DNA of 64,000 nt from CAZTZL01 sp964617625 (GTDB taxonomy: Bacteria; Zhuqueibacterota; QNDG01; DSAB01). The notes beneath the pieces were generated by a model, which worked only from the letters and a program-made list of their open reading frames with translations, was not told the DNA's origin and did no database searches. Positions 26,012 to 35,365 of the stretch are shown one piece after another; the stretch's first letter is position 1; every line of letters begins with the position of its first letter. A program made the translations under genes and the position numbers. Location: assembly GCA_964617625.1 (NCBI GenBank), contig CAZTZL010000003.1, forward strand, positions 19,886 to 83,885, in the 5' to 3' direction.

Positions 26012-29000
26012 TTACTTTATAACCGCAAATTTACCGATTTTTTCATCCCCGGTTGCGTTGGATTTGACATGGAAAATGTACATCCCGGCCGCGATTTCAA
26101 GTCCCTCGCGGGATAACAAATTCCAGTGGACGATTCCATTGGATGGTTCGTTGGCCACGTCGATTTTGTCGACCAATACGCCCGATGGGGTAAAAATACG
26201 GATCACACAGTTGGCCGGAATATGCGTGAAAAGGAGCCTCCGGCCCTGGTTCAAATATGGATTAGCCACTGCCGTCTCCATCAAGTTGGTTGCAATATAT
26301 GGATTAGGCACTACTTTGATTGAATCCATTGACATTTTTAGTTTTGATTTGTCCATATCCTTCGCCGGATTGATTGTAAAGACCAAAGAATCCGATTCCG
26401 CAAGCGGTTTATGAAAAGATATTCGATAGGTATCACCCATTGTTGTCGGATTGCTGTTGCTCCCAGTTTGGATGAAATCGAAACCAAAGATCGTCCCGCT
26501 CCACCAGAACTTGTCGTCAACCTGATTGACATAACCTACAAGGAATCGATCCGTATCCCAGTCAAGTGAACCATTTTCATTGACATCATACAAAACACAA
26601 TCCAATTTTTCATAGTTGTTCAAACTGTCCTTGATTAAATTATTAATGATATAAAACGGATACTTCAGCCCCAATACACTATTCGTGGTTTTTACCAGGG
26701 TACCATCCACATCATAAATGCTGGTGTGCCTATTGGTTAGCGACTGATATTCCTGGCTGGGATCGAATACAATTTCGTATTGATAAGCAAAATATTGTGC
26801 CGCAGGACCCAATTGAAAATTGATGGGTGCCTCTCCCTGAATCCAACCAGTATGATCCAGATCCAATTCGACGGAATCAGAAGGAATCGAGACATTGCAT
26901 TGGAGTCCCTGAAAAACATCGGTAGTGATATTGCGGTTGGCTGGATATTCCCAGACTTCTTTATCGGTACTGTATTGTAAATTGTTATCCGGGAAACCAC
27001 TCTCGGCATTCTCTACATAAACACGCTGGCTTGTTTGTGTAATATCATAAACCTCAATGCCGGATGTCACCCGTTTTCCGTCTCTAATGGATCTTCTTGC
27101 CTGCGTTCGTTCATAAAATTCCATTGGAGTGCTTTGAAACGTCAATTTATAAGTGTGACCCTTCTCAGCTGCACTCGGATCGATAATTGCGGGGATGACC
27201 TGACCGTTCGCCAGTCGTTCCGACGAACGTCCTGTATCGATATCAATTTCAGGTGGCACATAACCCGCTGCCATTTGTCTTGGCATCACAATCTGGATGT
27301 TTTGTCCCAAGAAAGTAATGTTTTCCGATTCGTCCTGATAGATATGTACCGTGTTTTCGGCCGGGGCAATATCGAGGTCTTCGACGCCATAATCATAGGC
27401 GACCAGTGCGTAATAATAAGTTCTGCCGTTTTGAACGTCAGTATCCTCGAAATAATGCCGGATTCCCGTGTCGTCGCCCAGATACACGAGATGACCTTCC
27501 CGCTCTCCTCCGAAACTGCAGTAACCTGTAATTGTATCGATTTTATCACATTGAAAAAGCGGCGCGCGGAATTTCTTGGCCCCTTGCCCGTCGGTAATGG
27601 TTATAGGATCGGATATAAATTTATCCGTTGATTTATACAATTTATATCCTTCAAAATCATTGATATTCTGCAGAAGGGGTTCACGGGTTTTTGTATCGGC
27701 GGCGTCATCCCAGGTGAGGGTGACTTTCCCATCCCCCGGAATGGCGGACAAGGTTGGCATCACAGGAGGCTGGGCGAACTGGTAATCGCGCTCATAGATA
27801 ATCTGGGCCACCTCTTTGAGCCGGAACAGATTCGGCGCCCGGTGTTCCGAGGCGTTGAGCACAGCAAGGTTTTCATACGCACACATGAACGCCATCGACA
27901 CCCTTTCGGTATGGCCCTTATAAAACTCAAAAGGCGAAGAGGCAAAAATCATGTATATCGATCCTACGGATCCTGCGATGAGAAATTCGGACAGCGAATC
28001 GGAATTCATCACATTCCATACATTTTTGTCTTCATCGATCGTTAAATTCAAGGTGTTCTGCCACTCTGCCCAATCGAACAACAGAAAGCTGGTCAGCCCG
28101 ACCATGTCCGATTCGCCGACGTCCTGCGGCCCGAAATTGGGTTCACCTTTGGTAGCAATGAAATCCGGTTTGTGGTTGCACTCGGTTCCATCAAGATCCG
28201 GGCCATAGTAGTTTAAATCGCCTGGTCCGACACCGTCAATGCCAACATCATCACCCACAAATGCTCCGGATTCAAGAATCCAGATCCCATGGTCATCCTG
28301 ATCGGCGTATTGTCCATCATTGTCCGGATCAATTCCGTCCTGCCAATCCTGATCCTCATCACCCTCCCAATGTTCTTTGGGCTCACGGTGATAGAAATTG
28401 CTAAATTTGTACGTATCGATGAGTTTCCCGTCAACCCCGACATTGGGACCAACCCATTCACCTGCTGGATTATCTCGCCTTTCATCAATGATACCATCGT
28501 CGTCATCATCAATCCCGTTATAGGCTTTGCCCGGGCTTTCCAGATAGGCGTACCCCATGGTTCCCGGCATGCGTCCGCCTTCCCCTTGGCCCATCTGTTC
28601 CCAGACATAGCACAGATCGAGTACTTTATCGCGATAACCGACCTCATTTTCCCCGCTGGCATCGCCTCCGATACTGTTATCGATGTAATATCCGAAACCG
28701 CTTAACGGCAAGTTATAATCGGAGACATTGGAGATATTGTACTCCCAGAAAACAATGTCCTGGGCCTCAATATTGGACCACTGGTATCCCCGCACTTCAA
28801 TACGGAGACCGAGACCGCCCCACGGTAACCCCTTTTGGATAGTAACATTGGGATCAAAATCTCCGATGACTCTTCCAGGCCTGGGATGGTAGCGGGGCCC
28901 GTCGGTGATGAGTTTTTCTTCCGGGTCATTGCGCTGGATGATATATTCCATGTCCTGCGCGTCATTGGCCACAAAATACGATTCCAGGTCTGCCTTTACA

Positions 29001-29578
29001 AGACCTCTGCCGTATCGTCCGAACCATTCGCCCTGCCACACTCTGGTGAAACCGGTTAAAGGCCATCCTGCCGGAGGCCACGAATCGGGATTGTCGCTCA
29101 TGGCCACGTTATCCTGAGCCTCGTTGCAATAACCCGGTACAGGATAAATCCCCCATTCCACGGTTCCGTCGTAATTCAAATCCGGTTGGGCATCAGCATA
29201 AGAATGGGATTGTAGAAAGTACAATGTGTCGATGGCACCGGTTTCATTCAATCGGGGATCGTTCAAATTGTCGACGGGAATGGAATCGTTATACACATAA
29301 ACCTGGCTCCCCACCAATACTGAGGCGACATCGATCATCCGCTGACCTGTGTAATCATTCGGCCACCGGCTTGTGCCGACTGTGGGGTAATCTGCGATCT
29401 GCGTGTTGTTTTCAAAATAAAGCAGCAGCCGGTTTGAGTTCATGTAGCTGGAACGGATAGCAGAGATATCACCTGCCGGATCTTCTGGACCTGTGTACTC
29501 GTTGCCCTGAGCCAACAAGCTGGATACGCATAATGCCATCCACAAGCATGCTACAAGAAATTTAGTCCTTATTTTCAT
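26012..29578 (-). CDS. Large exported Asp-rich surface protein with T9SS-type C-terminal sorting domain
   Basis: The product has 1188 residues and a signal peptide (about 1-23, LLA|Q). The central part (about 350-465) holds Asp-rich calcium-loop-like segments (GIDDDDDGIIDE, DEDQDWQDGIDPDNDGQYADQDD) like thrombospondin type 3 or dockerin loops. A fibronectin III-like segment lies around 605-720 (PGDGKVTLTWDDA, YYYALVAYDYG). The last about 90 residues (VVPNPYIATN to GKFAVIK) form a T9SS/FlgD-type Ig fold sorting domain. No catalytic motif is seen. Its position directly behind a TonB receptor, where SusD lies in Bacteroidetes loci, suggests a surface glycan-capture partner; this is inference. 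Confidence 0.8.
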   Translation of the reverse strand: MKIRTKFLVACLWMALCVSSLLAQGNEYTGPEDPAGDISAIRSSYMNSNRLLLYFENNTQIADYPTVGTSRWPNDYTGQRMIDVASVLVGSQVYVYNDSIPVDNLNDPRLNETGAIDTLYFLQSHSYADAQPDLNYDGTVEWGIYPVPGYCNEAQDNVAMSDNPDSWPPAGWPLTGFTRVWQGEWFGRYGRGLVKADLESYFVANDAQDMEYIIQRNDPEEKLITDGPRYHPRPGRVIGDFDPNVTIQKGLPWGGLGLRIEVRGYQWSNIEAQDIVFWEYNISNVSDYNLPLSGFGYYIDNSIGGDASGENEVGYRDKVLDLCYVWEQMGQGEGGRMPGTMGYAYLESPGKAYNGIDDDDDGIIDERRDNPAGEWVGPNVGVDGKLIDTYKFSNFYHREPKEHWEGDEDQDWQDGIDPDNDGQYADQDDHGIWILESGAFVGDDVGIDGVGPGDLNYYGPDLDGTECNHKPDFIATKGEPNFGPQDVGESDMVGLTSFLLFDWAEWQNTLNLTIDEDKNVWNVMNSDSLSEFLIAGSVGSIYMIFASSPFEFYKGHTERVSMAFMCAYENLAVLNASEHRAPNLFRLKEVAQIIYERDYQFAQPPVMPTLSAIPGDGKVTLTWDDAADTKTREPLLQNINDFEGYKLYKSTDKFISDPITITDGQGAKKFRAPLFQCDKIDTITGYCSFGGEREGHLVYLGDDTGIRHYFEDTDVQNGRTYYYALVAYDYGVEDLDIAPAENTVHIYQDESENITFLGQNIQIVMPRQMAAGYVPPEIDIDTGRSSERLANGQVIPAIIDPSAAEKGHTYKLTFQSTPMEFYERTQARRSIRDGKRVTSGIEVYDITQTSQRVYVENAESGFPDNNLQYSTDKEVWEYPANRNITTDVFQGLQCNVSIPSDSVELDLDHTGWIQGEAPINFQLGPAAQYFAYQYEIVFDPSQEYQSLTNRHTSIYDVDGTLVKTTNSVLGLKYPFYIINNLIKDSLNNYEKLDCVLYDVNENGSLDWDTDRFLVGYVNQVDDKFWWSGTIFGFDFIQTGSNSNPTTMGDTYRISFHKPLAESDSLVFTINPAKDMDKSKLKMSMDSIKVVPNPYIATNLMETAVANPYLNQGRRLLFTHIPANCVIRIFTPSGVLVDKIDVANEPSNGIVHWNLLSREGLEIAAGMYIFHVKSNATGDEKIGKFAVIK

Positions 29579-29642
29579 ACCACTGTCTCCTAAATTATCT
29601 GATTTGTTTCATCCTGGCAAATAAGATATCATTGATCATTGT

Positions 29643-32396
29643 TTAAAAAGTATATCCCATTGTAATTTTAACCGACCTGGGATTCAAATACATGGTCGGA
29701 TTTTTAACCTGGTCATAATAATCGTTATAATCGCTGCGGAAGCGACTCAGATCAGCTTCCGTCACAATTCTGGTGTAAGGCTGGCCAGTATCACCATACA
29801 CCCAGGCGGCGTTGAGTTTGTCGAACAAATTGTAAACATTGAGTGTGAATTTGACTGAATGCCCGCCAAATAAGGGAACCATGTAAGAGGCTGTCAAGTC
29901 GAAGCTCAGGGATGTCGGTTTGGATGCGTTGTTTTCATAGAGATTAATCCGATAGAGCGAGCTGTAATCGGGAGCATCATAGGTGTACGGTGTTCCCGAA
30001 TTGATATATCCGGTCAGTGCCGCGTCCCAATTCTTTGCTGTATAGGAAACAGTAGCGTTTATCGTGTACCGCTGGTCCCATTCCAGGGGAATCAACCGAG
30101 TGATCGGATCCATGCTGTCGCCCGCACGCGTATATGTGTCTCTTGGATTGTCCGCATTGCCGCGTGTAAAAGAATATGTGAAATTCACAAAAGAGGAGAA
30201 TCCACAATAAACGTAATCCCATGTCAACTCAATGCCACGGGCATTGCCGTAATCCTTGTTAGTGAATAGGCCGTATTTAATTTGATTGTAAGTGGTTATG
30301 ATTTTCGTGCTGAGAAGGTTGTAGATATCTTTATAATACAGTGAAACCTCCAGCCCCATGCCCGTCATGAGCTGCTGCCATAAACCGATTTCATATTGAA
30401 CCGTTTTTTCCGCTTTGAGCTGGGAGTTGCCGATAGTGGTCCGAAAATTGAACGGGGATACGCGAAAAATGTTATCCTCAAACAAAGCGAACATCTGCGG
30501 CATTTGGAAAAAATGTCCGTAGCTGAATCGGAGTACGGCCTGGTCGCTCAACTTGTAGGACAAGCCCAATCGCGGGCTGAACTGCATTTGCGGATCATTT
30601 TTCAACATCGTGGACATCATGGAATCCGGAAGCGACAACTGGTTGGATGGATTTCGCCAGTTGGAGGGATAATGATAATTGGCGTTAAAATAATCGTATC
30701 GCAGGCCCAGTTTGATCACCATTTCATTGAATTCCATCTTGTCCTGAATGTAAGCCGATATCTCGTATGGTTTTACTTTATAAATATCAACCGTATTTTC
30801 CGTGATCGGGACGGTTTCAAGTATATAAAAAGGAAAATAGATTTTCCCTGTCTCGGGATCTATAACCATCTCGTTTTCAATCGGAAGTCCATCATACTGG
30901 TTCCGCACATCGACCCGCCACCTGTCTATAACATGAGAGGTATACAGGAAGCCTGTTTTGAAACCATGTGTTTTATTTGCCTGCCAGTACAGGTCAAATT
31001 TGGCGTCTCCTCTCAGGAACGTGTCTTTTCTCTTTCCCGGATCCACCATACCGCCTGTATAAAAACCGGTTTCAATGCTCCCCCGATAATTCGGACTTAG
31101 ATATCGAGAATCCAGTGGATCCTTATATAAGTAGGATTCCTCCACCCGATCGGTATATGAAAATTTCAGATCATAAAACAGGGCTTTCGAAATCATGTGG
31201 TTGATATCAAAAGAACCAAAATGAATGGTGCTAAAGTCCCATGGCAATCCGTCCGGATTGTATTTGTACTGAAAATCGCCCAGGCCATTATTGAACCGTT
31301 TGCTCTTATTACCGTTGAATGTGTAAAGCAAATTCACCTTGAAATTGTTGGTGATTTTGCAAGTCAGCTTTCCCATGGCATTGTGGTAAAAATTCTTCTG
31401 CATGGCCACAAACTGGTTATTACCGGTGTGTTCGATGTGCCAGGACGCTGGATCAAGCGATGGATAAACACTGTAATCCCAAGGATTAAACCGTCGGATA
31501 CCGTTGATCGGTCCTCGGTTGTTTTGGTACCGATAGTTGGCAAAAACGGTCAACCAATTTTTAAAAATAGGACCGTCGAGCTGAACTTTATAATCCTGGC
31601 TCAAATTTCGTTCCAGGTAATCGGATTTCCCAAGCCCGATGAACACATTGTTATGGGAAGTGAAATAATTGCTATACCCGCTCGAAAGAGACCATTGCCA
31701 TACATTGCCCCCCTCTTTCGTTACTGCGTTAACCATACCGCTCATGGCACGGCCGTATTCCGCGTCAAAAGTGCCCTTGATCACTTCCAGATCCTGAACA
31801 ACTTCTTTTTCAACATACACGCTCTGTCTGGAATATTCACTGAATGAGTTGACGACCGGCAATCCGTCAACCAGGTACGAAACCTCGCTAGTGCGGCCAC
31901 CGCGGAAATGCCCCTGTACAACACCAGCCTGCATATTCACAACTTGATCAACCGACTCAACCGGAAGCTTGGATATTTGATCGGCTGACACGTTGCGGAC
32001 TGAACTGGTTTGATCTTTTTTAAATGAAACCGCGCTCGCGGTCACTACCACGGCTTCACCCTGAAGAACTGTTTTTTTCAGTTCAAATTTTAAATTAGTT
32101 GTAGAATTGACGCTGACGCGAACGTTTTCCATTTTGACAGGCGTGTAACCAATCATCCTCGCTTGGATATCGTAGGTGCCCGGTGGAATATTAATAATAA
32201 AATACTGCCCATTTGCATCCGCTGCAGTTCCGGACGACGTATGAAGCAACATTACATTCGCACCTATAAGAGGTTCGCCAGTGTCTTTATCAACAACCGT
32301 TCCAGCAATTTTCCCCGTTGTCTGTGCAAAGGACAACCCGAATCCTATAATTATGAACAGAAACAGAATAATAAATAACCAGTTCTTAACGTGCAT
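29643..32396 (-). CDS. TonB-dependent outer-membrane receptor (SusC/OAR-like)
   Basis: The product has 917 residues. A signal peptide (1-25) is followed by a carboxypeptidase-regulatory-like beta domain (about 27-112, GKIAGTVVDKDTGEPLIGANV). The plug domain (about 125-235) contains VNMQAGVVQGHFRGGRTSEVSYLVDGLPV and EVIKGTFDAEYGRAMSG. The rest is a beta-barrel with amphipathic strands ending KITMGYTF. Such receptors import oligosaccharides across the outer membrane using TonB energy. The ATG is preceded by GGGAGG. A perfect palindromic operator at 32434-32459 lies 38 bp upstream, so the gene is likely repressed by the adjacent LacI protein. No SusD gene follows. Confidence 0.95.
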   Translation of the reverse strand: MHVKNWLFIILFLFIIIGFGLSFAQTTGKIAGTVVDKDTGEPLIGANVMLLHTSSGTAADANGQYFIINIPPGTYDIQARMIGYTPVKMENVRVSVNSTTNLKFELKKTVLQGEAVVVTASAVSFKKDQTSSVRNVSADQISKLPVESVDQVVNMQAGVVQGHFRGGRTSEVSYLVDGLPVVNSFSEYSRQSVYVEKEVVQDLEVIKGTFDAEYGRAMSGMVNAVTKEGGNVWQWSLSSGYSNYFTSHNNVFIGLGKSDYLERNLSQDYKVQLDGPIFKNWLTVFANYRYQNNRGPINGIRRFNPWDYSVYPSLDPASWHIEHTGNNQFVAMQKNFYHNAMGKLTCKITNNFKVNLLYTFNGNKSKRFNNGLGDFQYKYNPDGLPWDFSTIHFGSFDINHMISKALFYDLKFSYTDRVEESYLYKDPLDSRYLSPNYRGSIETGFYTGGMVDPGKRKDTFLRGDAKFDLYWQANKTHGFKTGFLYTSHVIDRWRVDVRNQYDGLPIENEMVIDPETGKIYFPFYILETVPITENTVDIYKVKPYEISAYIQDKMEFNEMVIKLGLRYDYFNANYHYPSNWRNPSNQLSLPDSMMSTMLKNDPQMQFSPRLGLSYKLSDQAVLRFSYGHFFQMPQMFALFEDNIFRVSPFNFRTTIGNSQLKAEKTVQYEIGLWQQLMTGMGLEVSLYYKDIYNLLSTKIITTYNQIKYGLFTNKDYGNARGIELTWDYVYCGFSSFVNFTYSFTRGNADNPRDTYTRAGDSMDPITRLIPLEWDQRYTINATVSYTAKNWDAALTGYINSGTPYTYDAPDYSSLYRINLYENNASKPTSLSFDLTASYMVPLFGGHSVKFTLNVYNLFDKLNAAWVYGDTGQPYTRIVTEADLSRFRSDYNDYYDQVKNPTMYLNPRSVKITMGYTF

Positions 32397-32433
32397 AAAA
32401 ACCTCCCTTCAGGAATGCCAATACATCGATGCT

Positions 32434-32459
32434 TAATAACTTACTCGAGTAAGTTATTA
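32434..32459. promoter_or_regulatory. LacI operator upstream of TonB receptor gene (26-bp perfect palindrome)
   Basis: All 13 base pairs of the two arms (arm TAATAACTTACTC and its complement) match around a central CG. The site is between lacI and the TonB gene and just downstream of a candidate promoter. The core ACTTACTCGNGTAAGT recurs at the lacI start, which makes it the probable operator. It is a typical LacI-family site with a central CG. Confidence 0.85.
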
Positions 32460-32463
32460 CTTA

Positions 32464-32492
32464 AAAATACCTACTCTACTAATTTATCGCAA
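32464..32492 (-). promoter_or_regulatory. Candidate sigma70 promoter of TonB operon
   Basis: TTGCGA (32487-32492) and TATTTT (32464-32469) are separated by 17 bp on the minus strand. Each hexamer matches consensus at four positions, so it is weak. The operator starts 4 bp downstream of the -10 box, the same arrangement as at lacI, so bound repressor would block initiation. It overlaps the end of lacI. Confidence 0.45.
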
Positions 32493-33507
32493 CATGTTCG
32501 GGTATTCGAATCGATTCTCCGATTTCGATTTCAGCTGGAATAAATATTTTTTGTTCGTGCATATCCTCCCCCTTGATCCGTTGAAGCATTATTTCCATAG
32601 CTTTTTTACCGAGATTATACGGATTCACATTGATAATTGTCATTGAAGGTGTAATAATCTTGGCAAATTCATGGTGTCCAAATGCAACCACACCGATCTT
32701 TTCTGGAAATAAAATGCCTAATTCCTTCATGGCGTCATAAGCACCCAGCGCATTTTGATCGTTTGCCGAGAAAACAACTTCAGGCATTGAATCAGTCTGA
32801 TAGAGCTTCATGAAACAACGATAGCCATCCGTTCGTGTGAATCCTCCTTCTATGATCCATTCTTCCCGAACGGGAATTTGATGTCTCTTTAAGGAATCAA
32901 GATATCCATCACGCCGGTTTCGTCCGATATCTGTCAGAAGGCTTCCTCCCAAATGAGCAATACGTTGATACCCGCAGCGCACGACAAAATCGATCAATCT
33001 TCGTGCGGCGCCCCTGTCATCAATGCCAACCGAACTGAATCCTGAATAATCCACAGCGCGGTCAAAGAAAACCAGAGGTATATTTGAACGCTTGATTTTA
33101 TCAAATATCTGGGTGTCCTTCGTTTCCCTTGAAACAGCCAGTAGAATCCCATCTACCCTCATGGACAACAATGTTAAAATATTATCTTTCTCGGTATCGG
33201 CTTTTTCTCTTGAAACCGTAAGAATAATATGATACCCCGACAGCCTGGCGATATCCATGATGCCATCGATCACAAATGAGAAAAATGAGTTTGATACATC
33301 CGGGACGATAACGCCGATTGTTTTTGTTTCTTGGAAATGCAGTCTTCTTGCGTGATAATGGGGGATATAATTCATTTCTTCGGCCATATCCCACACACGC
33401 TTTTTCATCTCTACGGAAATATCATCCGCATCCTTCAGTGCCTTCGAAACCGTGGCTCGACTAACGTTTAATTTTTTTGCAATGGCGGATTGATTGATAA
33501 TTGACAT
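32479..33507 (-). CDS. LacI-family transcriptional regulator
   Basis: The product has 342 residues. The N-terminal LacI HTH (about 4-25, SAIAKKLNVSRATVSKALKD) and hinge helix region (YHARRLHFQET) precede a periplasmic-binding-protein-like sensor domain (about 60-335: IGVIVPDVSNSFFS, VVFSANDQNALGAYDAM). It probably represses the TonB operon and itself; inducer is likely an oligosaccharide or monosaccharide released by the locus enzymes. Evidence for its targets is the shared palindrome at 32434-32459 and 33508-33527, the latter directly abutting its own start codon. Confidence 0.95.
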   Translation of the reverse strand: MSIINQSAIAKKLNVSRATVSKALKDADDISVEMKKRVWDMAEEMNYIPHYHARRLHFQETKTIGVIVPDVSNSFFSFVIDGIMDIARLSGYHIILTVSREKADTEKDNILTLLSMRVDGILLAVSRETKDTQIFDKIKRSNIPLVFFDRAVDYSGFSSVGIDDRGAARRLIDFVVRCGYQRIAHLGGSLLTDIGRNRRDGYLDSLKRHQIPVREEWIIEGGFTRTDGYRCFMKLYQTDSMPEVVFSANDQNALGAYDAMKELGILFPEKIGVVAFGHHEFAKIITPSMTIINVNPYNLGKKAMEIMLQRIKGEDMHEQKIFIPAEIEIGESIRIPEHVAIN

Positions 33508-33527
33508 TTACTTACTCGTGTAAGTTA
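33508..33527. promoter_or_regulatory. LacI operator overlapping lacI leader (autoregulation)
   Basis: TTACTTACTCGTGTAAGTTA is an imperfect palindrome sharing the core arms ACTTAC/GTAAGT and central CG with the perfect site at 32434-32459. It directly abuts the lacI ATG (33507) and lies just after the predicted transcription start, so it overlaps the ribosome-binding region. Repressor binding here would give negative autoregulation. Confidence 0.8.
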
Positions 33528-33537
33528 CAACGGCTCT

Positions 33538-33566
33538 ATTGTACAAAGTTATCGACAAAAAGTCAA
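33538..33566 (-). promoter_or_regulatory. Sigma70-type promoter of lacI
   Basis: On the minus strand TTGACT (33561-33566) and TACAAT (33538-33543) are separated by 17 bp, a near-consensus pair. The expected start is about 33531, giving a leader of about 24 nt that consists mostly of the operator. Confidence 0.8.
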
Positions 33567-33867
33567 GTTTTTTTGGAAAAAACAACATAAAAAATTTGCA
33601 TGGATTGACTTATAAATAAATTGCGGGCTTATTGGTGACATCTCCTATTCCACATTGTCCACAATAAACGCTCCGCTCATGAAATGCGGAATTGCTGGCA
33701 CAGGAAAACAATACTCGATCATGTCATATAATAAATCCCATAAAACATAGGATTTTTTTATGTGGCGCCTCCCAGTGCGCGAAGCCGATCGAGGACCGAT
33801 CAGTCATGATCGGTTCGAAGATCAATCGAACGACCAGTTCGATTCTGGCATTAAATACCAATGGTAC

Positions 33868-33902
33868 AATAATAAAACCCGCAGTCTTAAAAATCCTACG
33901 GG
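33868..33902 (-). terminator. Duplicated copy of the tRNA-Phe terminator
   Basis: The stem CCCGTAG/CTGCGGG (one G-U pair on the minus strand, 33878-33902) is followed by TTTTATTATT. It is identical to the terminator at 34016-34050 because it lies in the first 148-bp repeat unit. Confidence 0.7.
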
Positions 33903-34015
33903 CTTATTGGTGGCGCCTCCCAGTGCGCGAAGCCGATCGAGGACCGATCAGTCATGATCGGTTCGAAGATCAATCGAACGACCAGTTCGATTCTGGCATT
34001 AAATACCAATGGTAC

Positions 34016-34050
34016 AATAATAAAACCCGCAGTCTTAAAAATCCTACGGG
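34016..34050 (-). terminator. Rho-independent terminator of tRNA-Phe
   Basis: On the minus strand the hairpin CCCGTAG-loop-CTGCGGG (34026-34050) is followed by the T-rich TTTTATTATT. It begins 6 bases after the encoded CCA of the tRNA, the expected position for a monocistronic tRNA terminator. Confidence 0.8.
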
Positions 34051-34055
34051 CTTAT

Positions 34056-34131
<76 letters not shown>

Positions 34132-34148
34132 AGCCATTCAAAGGTTTT

Positions 34149-34177
34149 AATATAACAACTTTCTCAATATCAGTCAA
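34149..34177 (-). promoter_or_regulatory. Sigma70 promoter of tRNA-Phe
   Basis: On the minus strand TTGACT (34172-34177) and TATATT (34149-34154) are spaced by 17 bp. The -10 box lies 17 bp before the mature tRNA 5' end. The same hexamers occur before groES. Confidence 0.85.
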
Positions 34178-34249
34178 GAAAAATGTGAGGCAAAATCCGG
34201 CTAATTAAACATACATTATCAGCTTAGTTCGAACACTTTAAAAAAAGGC

Positions 34250-34278
34250 TTTACTTTCTCACTGAAATTTAATATAAT
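34250..34278 (+). promoter_or_regulatory. Sigma70-type promoter for OmpA-domain gene
   Basis: TTTACT (34250-34255) and TATAAT (34273-34278) with a 17-bp spacer precede the start codon at 34319 by about 40 bp. It probably drives the OmpA-domain gene and dgt. Confidence 0.75.
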
Positions 34279-34318
34279 TTCAATTAATATTCTGCAACCT
34301 AAAGATGATATAAAGTCC

Positions 34319-35344
34319 ATGATCCGATTCTGCATGGTTTCAGCCATTCTCTTTCTGCACCCGTTAATGAGTTCATCTCAGGAGGATTTGAATTTTATAA
34401 AAGATGACTCCATTCATTCGGCTGGTTCGAACGATACAACAGATTGGCTTTTTACCGCGCCGGAAACCGGACAAATAAATCTTCTTTCTATGATGAGCGA
34501 CATCATCAAAAATAATTGGAGTTCTTTTTTTCCGATGGGTGCCGCGTCATTCGCAGATTCTGTCATCTTATACGATCCTGGTGCGCCCGGCGAAATACCG
34601 GGGAACGACCCGGACCCGAAATATCAAAAAGCCGCATCATCGCTCGGTGTTCCGAATTACGACGCTTCACAGGACACAGGTTCTGTGTCTCTCGGAAGAG
34701 GCGGTTGCATTGTCCTGAAATTTTCGGACAACATTCTGATAAACGGAACCGGACCGGATCTTATTGTGTTCCTGAGCGATTCGAATTCGGAAGAGGTCCA
34801 TGTTTTGGTCAGCCAGGACGGGGAAGTGTACCGTTCCATCGGAATTGTTTCGAAGGAATACCCGTTTGCAGACATCTCTCCGCGCGGCGAATCGGGATCA
34901 AGGTATTCCTACATCAAACTGAGGGACAATCCGGATGGGGATAAAAACACGCTAAAACTCGGAGCGGACATCGACGCGGTCGGTGCCATCAACACGGCAC
35001 TGTTTTTTACCATTCCGGCGGACAGTCTTTTTATAAACAATAGCAACCAGTTCCGTTCTTCGGCAAAAAATTATCTTTCGTCTATTGCCGGCCGAATACG
35101 GGAATTCCCGGGTGCGGCTGTTTTAATCGAAGCCCATACGGATGATCGGGGTACCAAAGAATACAATTCAATAATATCCCAGCAGTGGAGCGGACTAATT
35201 CGAGATTATTTCTTAGATGAGGAACATCTTGAAAATGTTCAATTCCATCCAATCGGTTTCGGCGAATCCAGACCGCTCATCTCGAACGCGTCCGTGGAAG
35301 GACAGTGGAAAAACAGGCGAGTCGAAATTTTAATCATCCGTTGA
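34319..35344 (+). CDS. Exported protein with C-terminal OmpA-like peptidoglycan-binding domain
   Basis: The product has 341 residues with a signal peptide (about 1-21). Residues about 75-220 form a beta-rich domain of the cell-surface type (SVILYDPGAPGEIPGND, SLGRGGCIVLKFSDN, GPDLIVFLSDS, HVLVSQDGEVYRSIG). The C-terminal about 110 residues form an OmpA-like domain (IEAHTDDRGTKEYN, IGFGESRPLISN, NRRVEILI) that binds peptidoglycan. The N-terminal domain may bind a ligand or partner, so the protein could anchor an outer-membrane complex to the wall. It is followed by dgt after 21 bp. Confidence 0.85.
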   Translation: MIRFCMVSAILFLHPLMSSSQEDLNFIKDDSIHSAGSNDTTDWLFTAPETGQINLLSMMSDIIKNNWSSFFPMGAASFADSVILYDPGAPGEIPGNDPDPKYQKAASSLGVPNYDASQDTGSVSLGRGGCIVLKFSDNILINGTGPDLIVFLSDSNSEEVHVLVSQDGEVYRSIGIVSKEYPFADISPRGESGSRYSYIKLRDNPDGDKNTLKLGADIDAVGAINTALFFTIPADSLFINNSNQFRSSAKNYLSSIAGRIREFPGAAVLIEAHTDDRGTKEYNSIISQQWSGLIRDYFLDEEHLENVQFHPIGFGESRPLISNASVEGQWKNRRVEILIIR

Positions 35345-35365
35345 ACAGATTCAGGAACAAAAATC

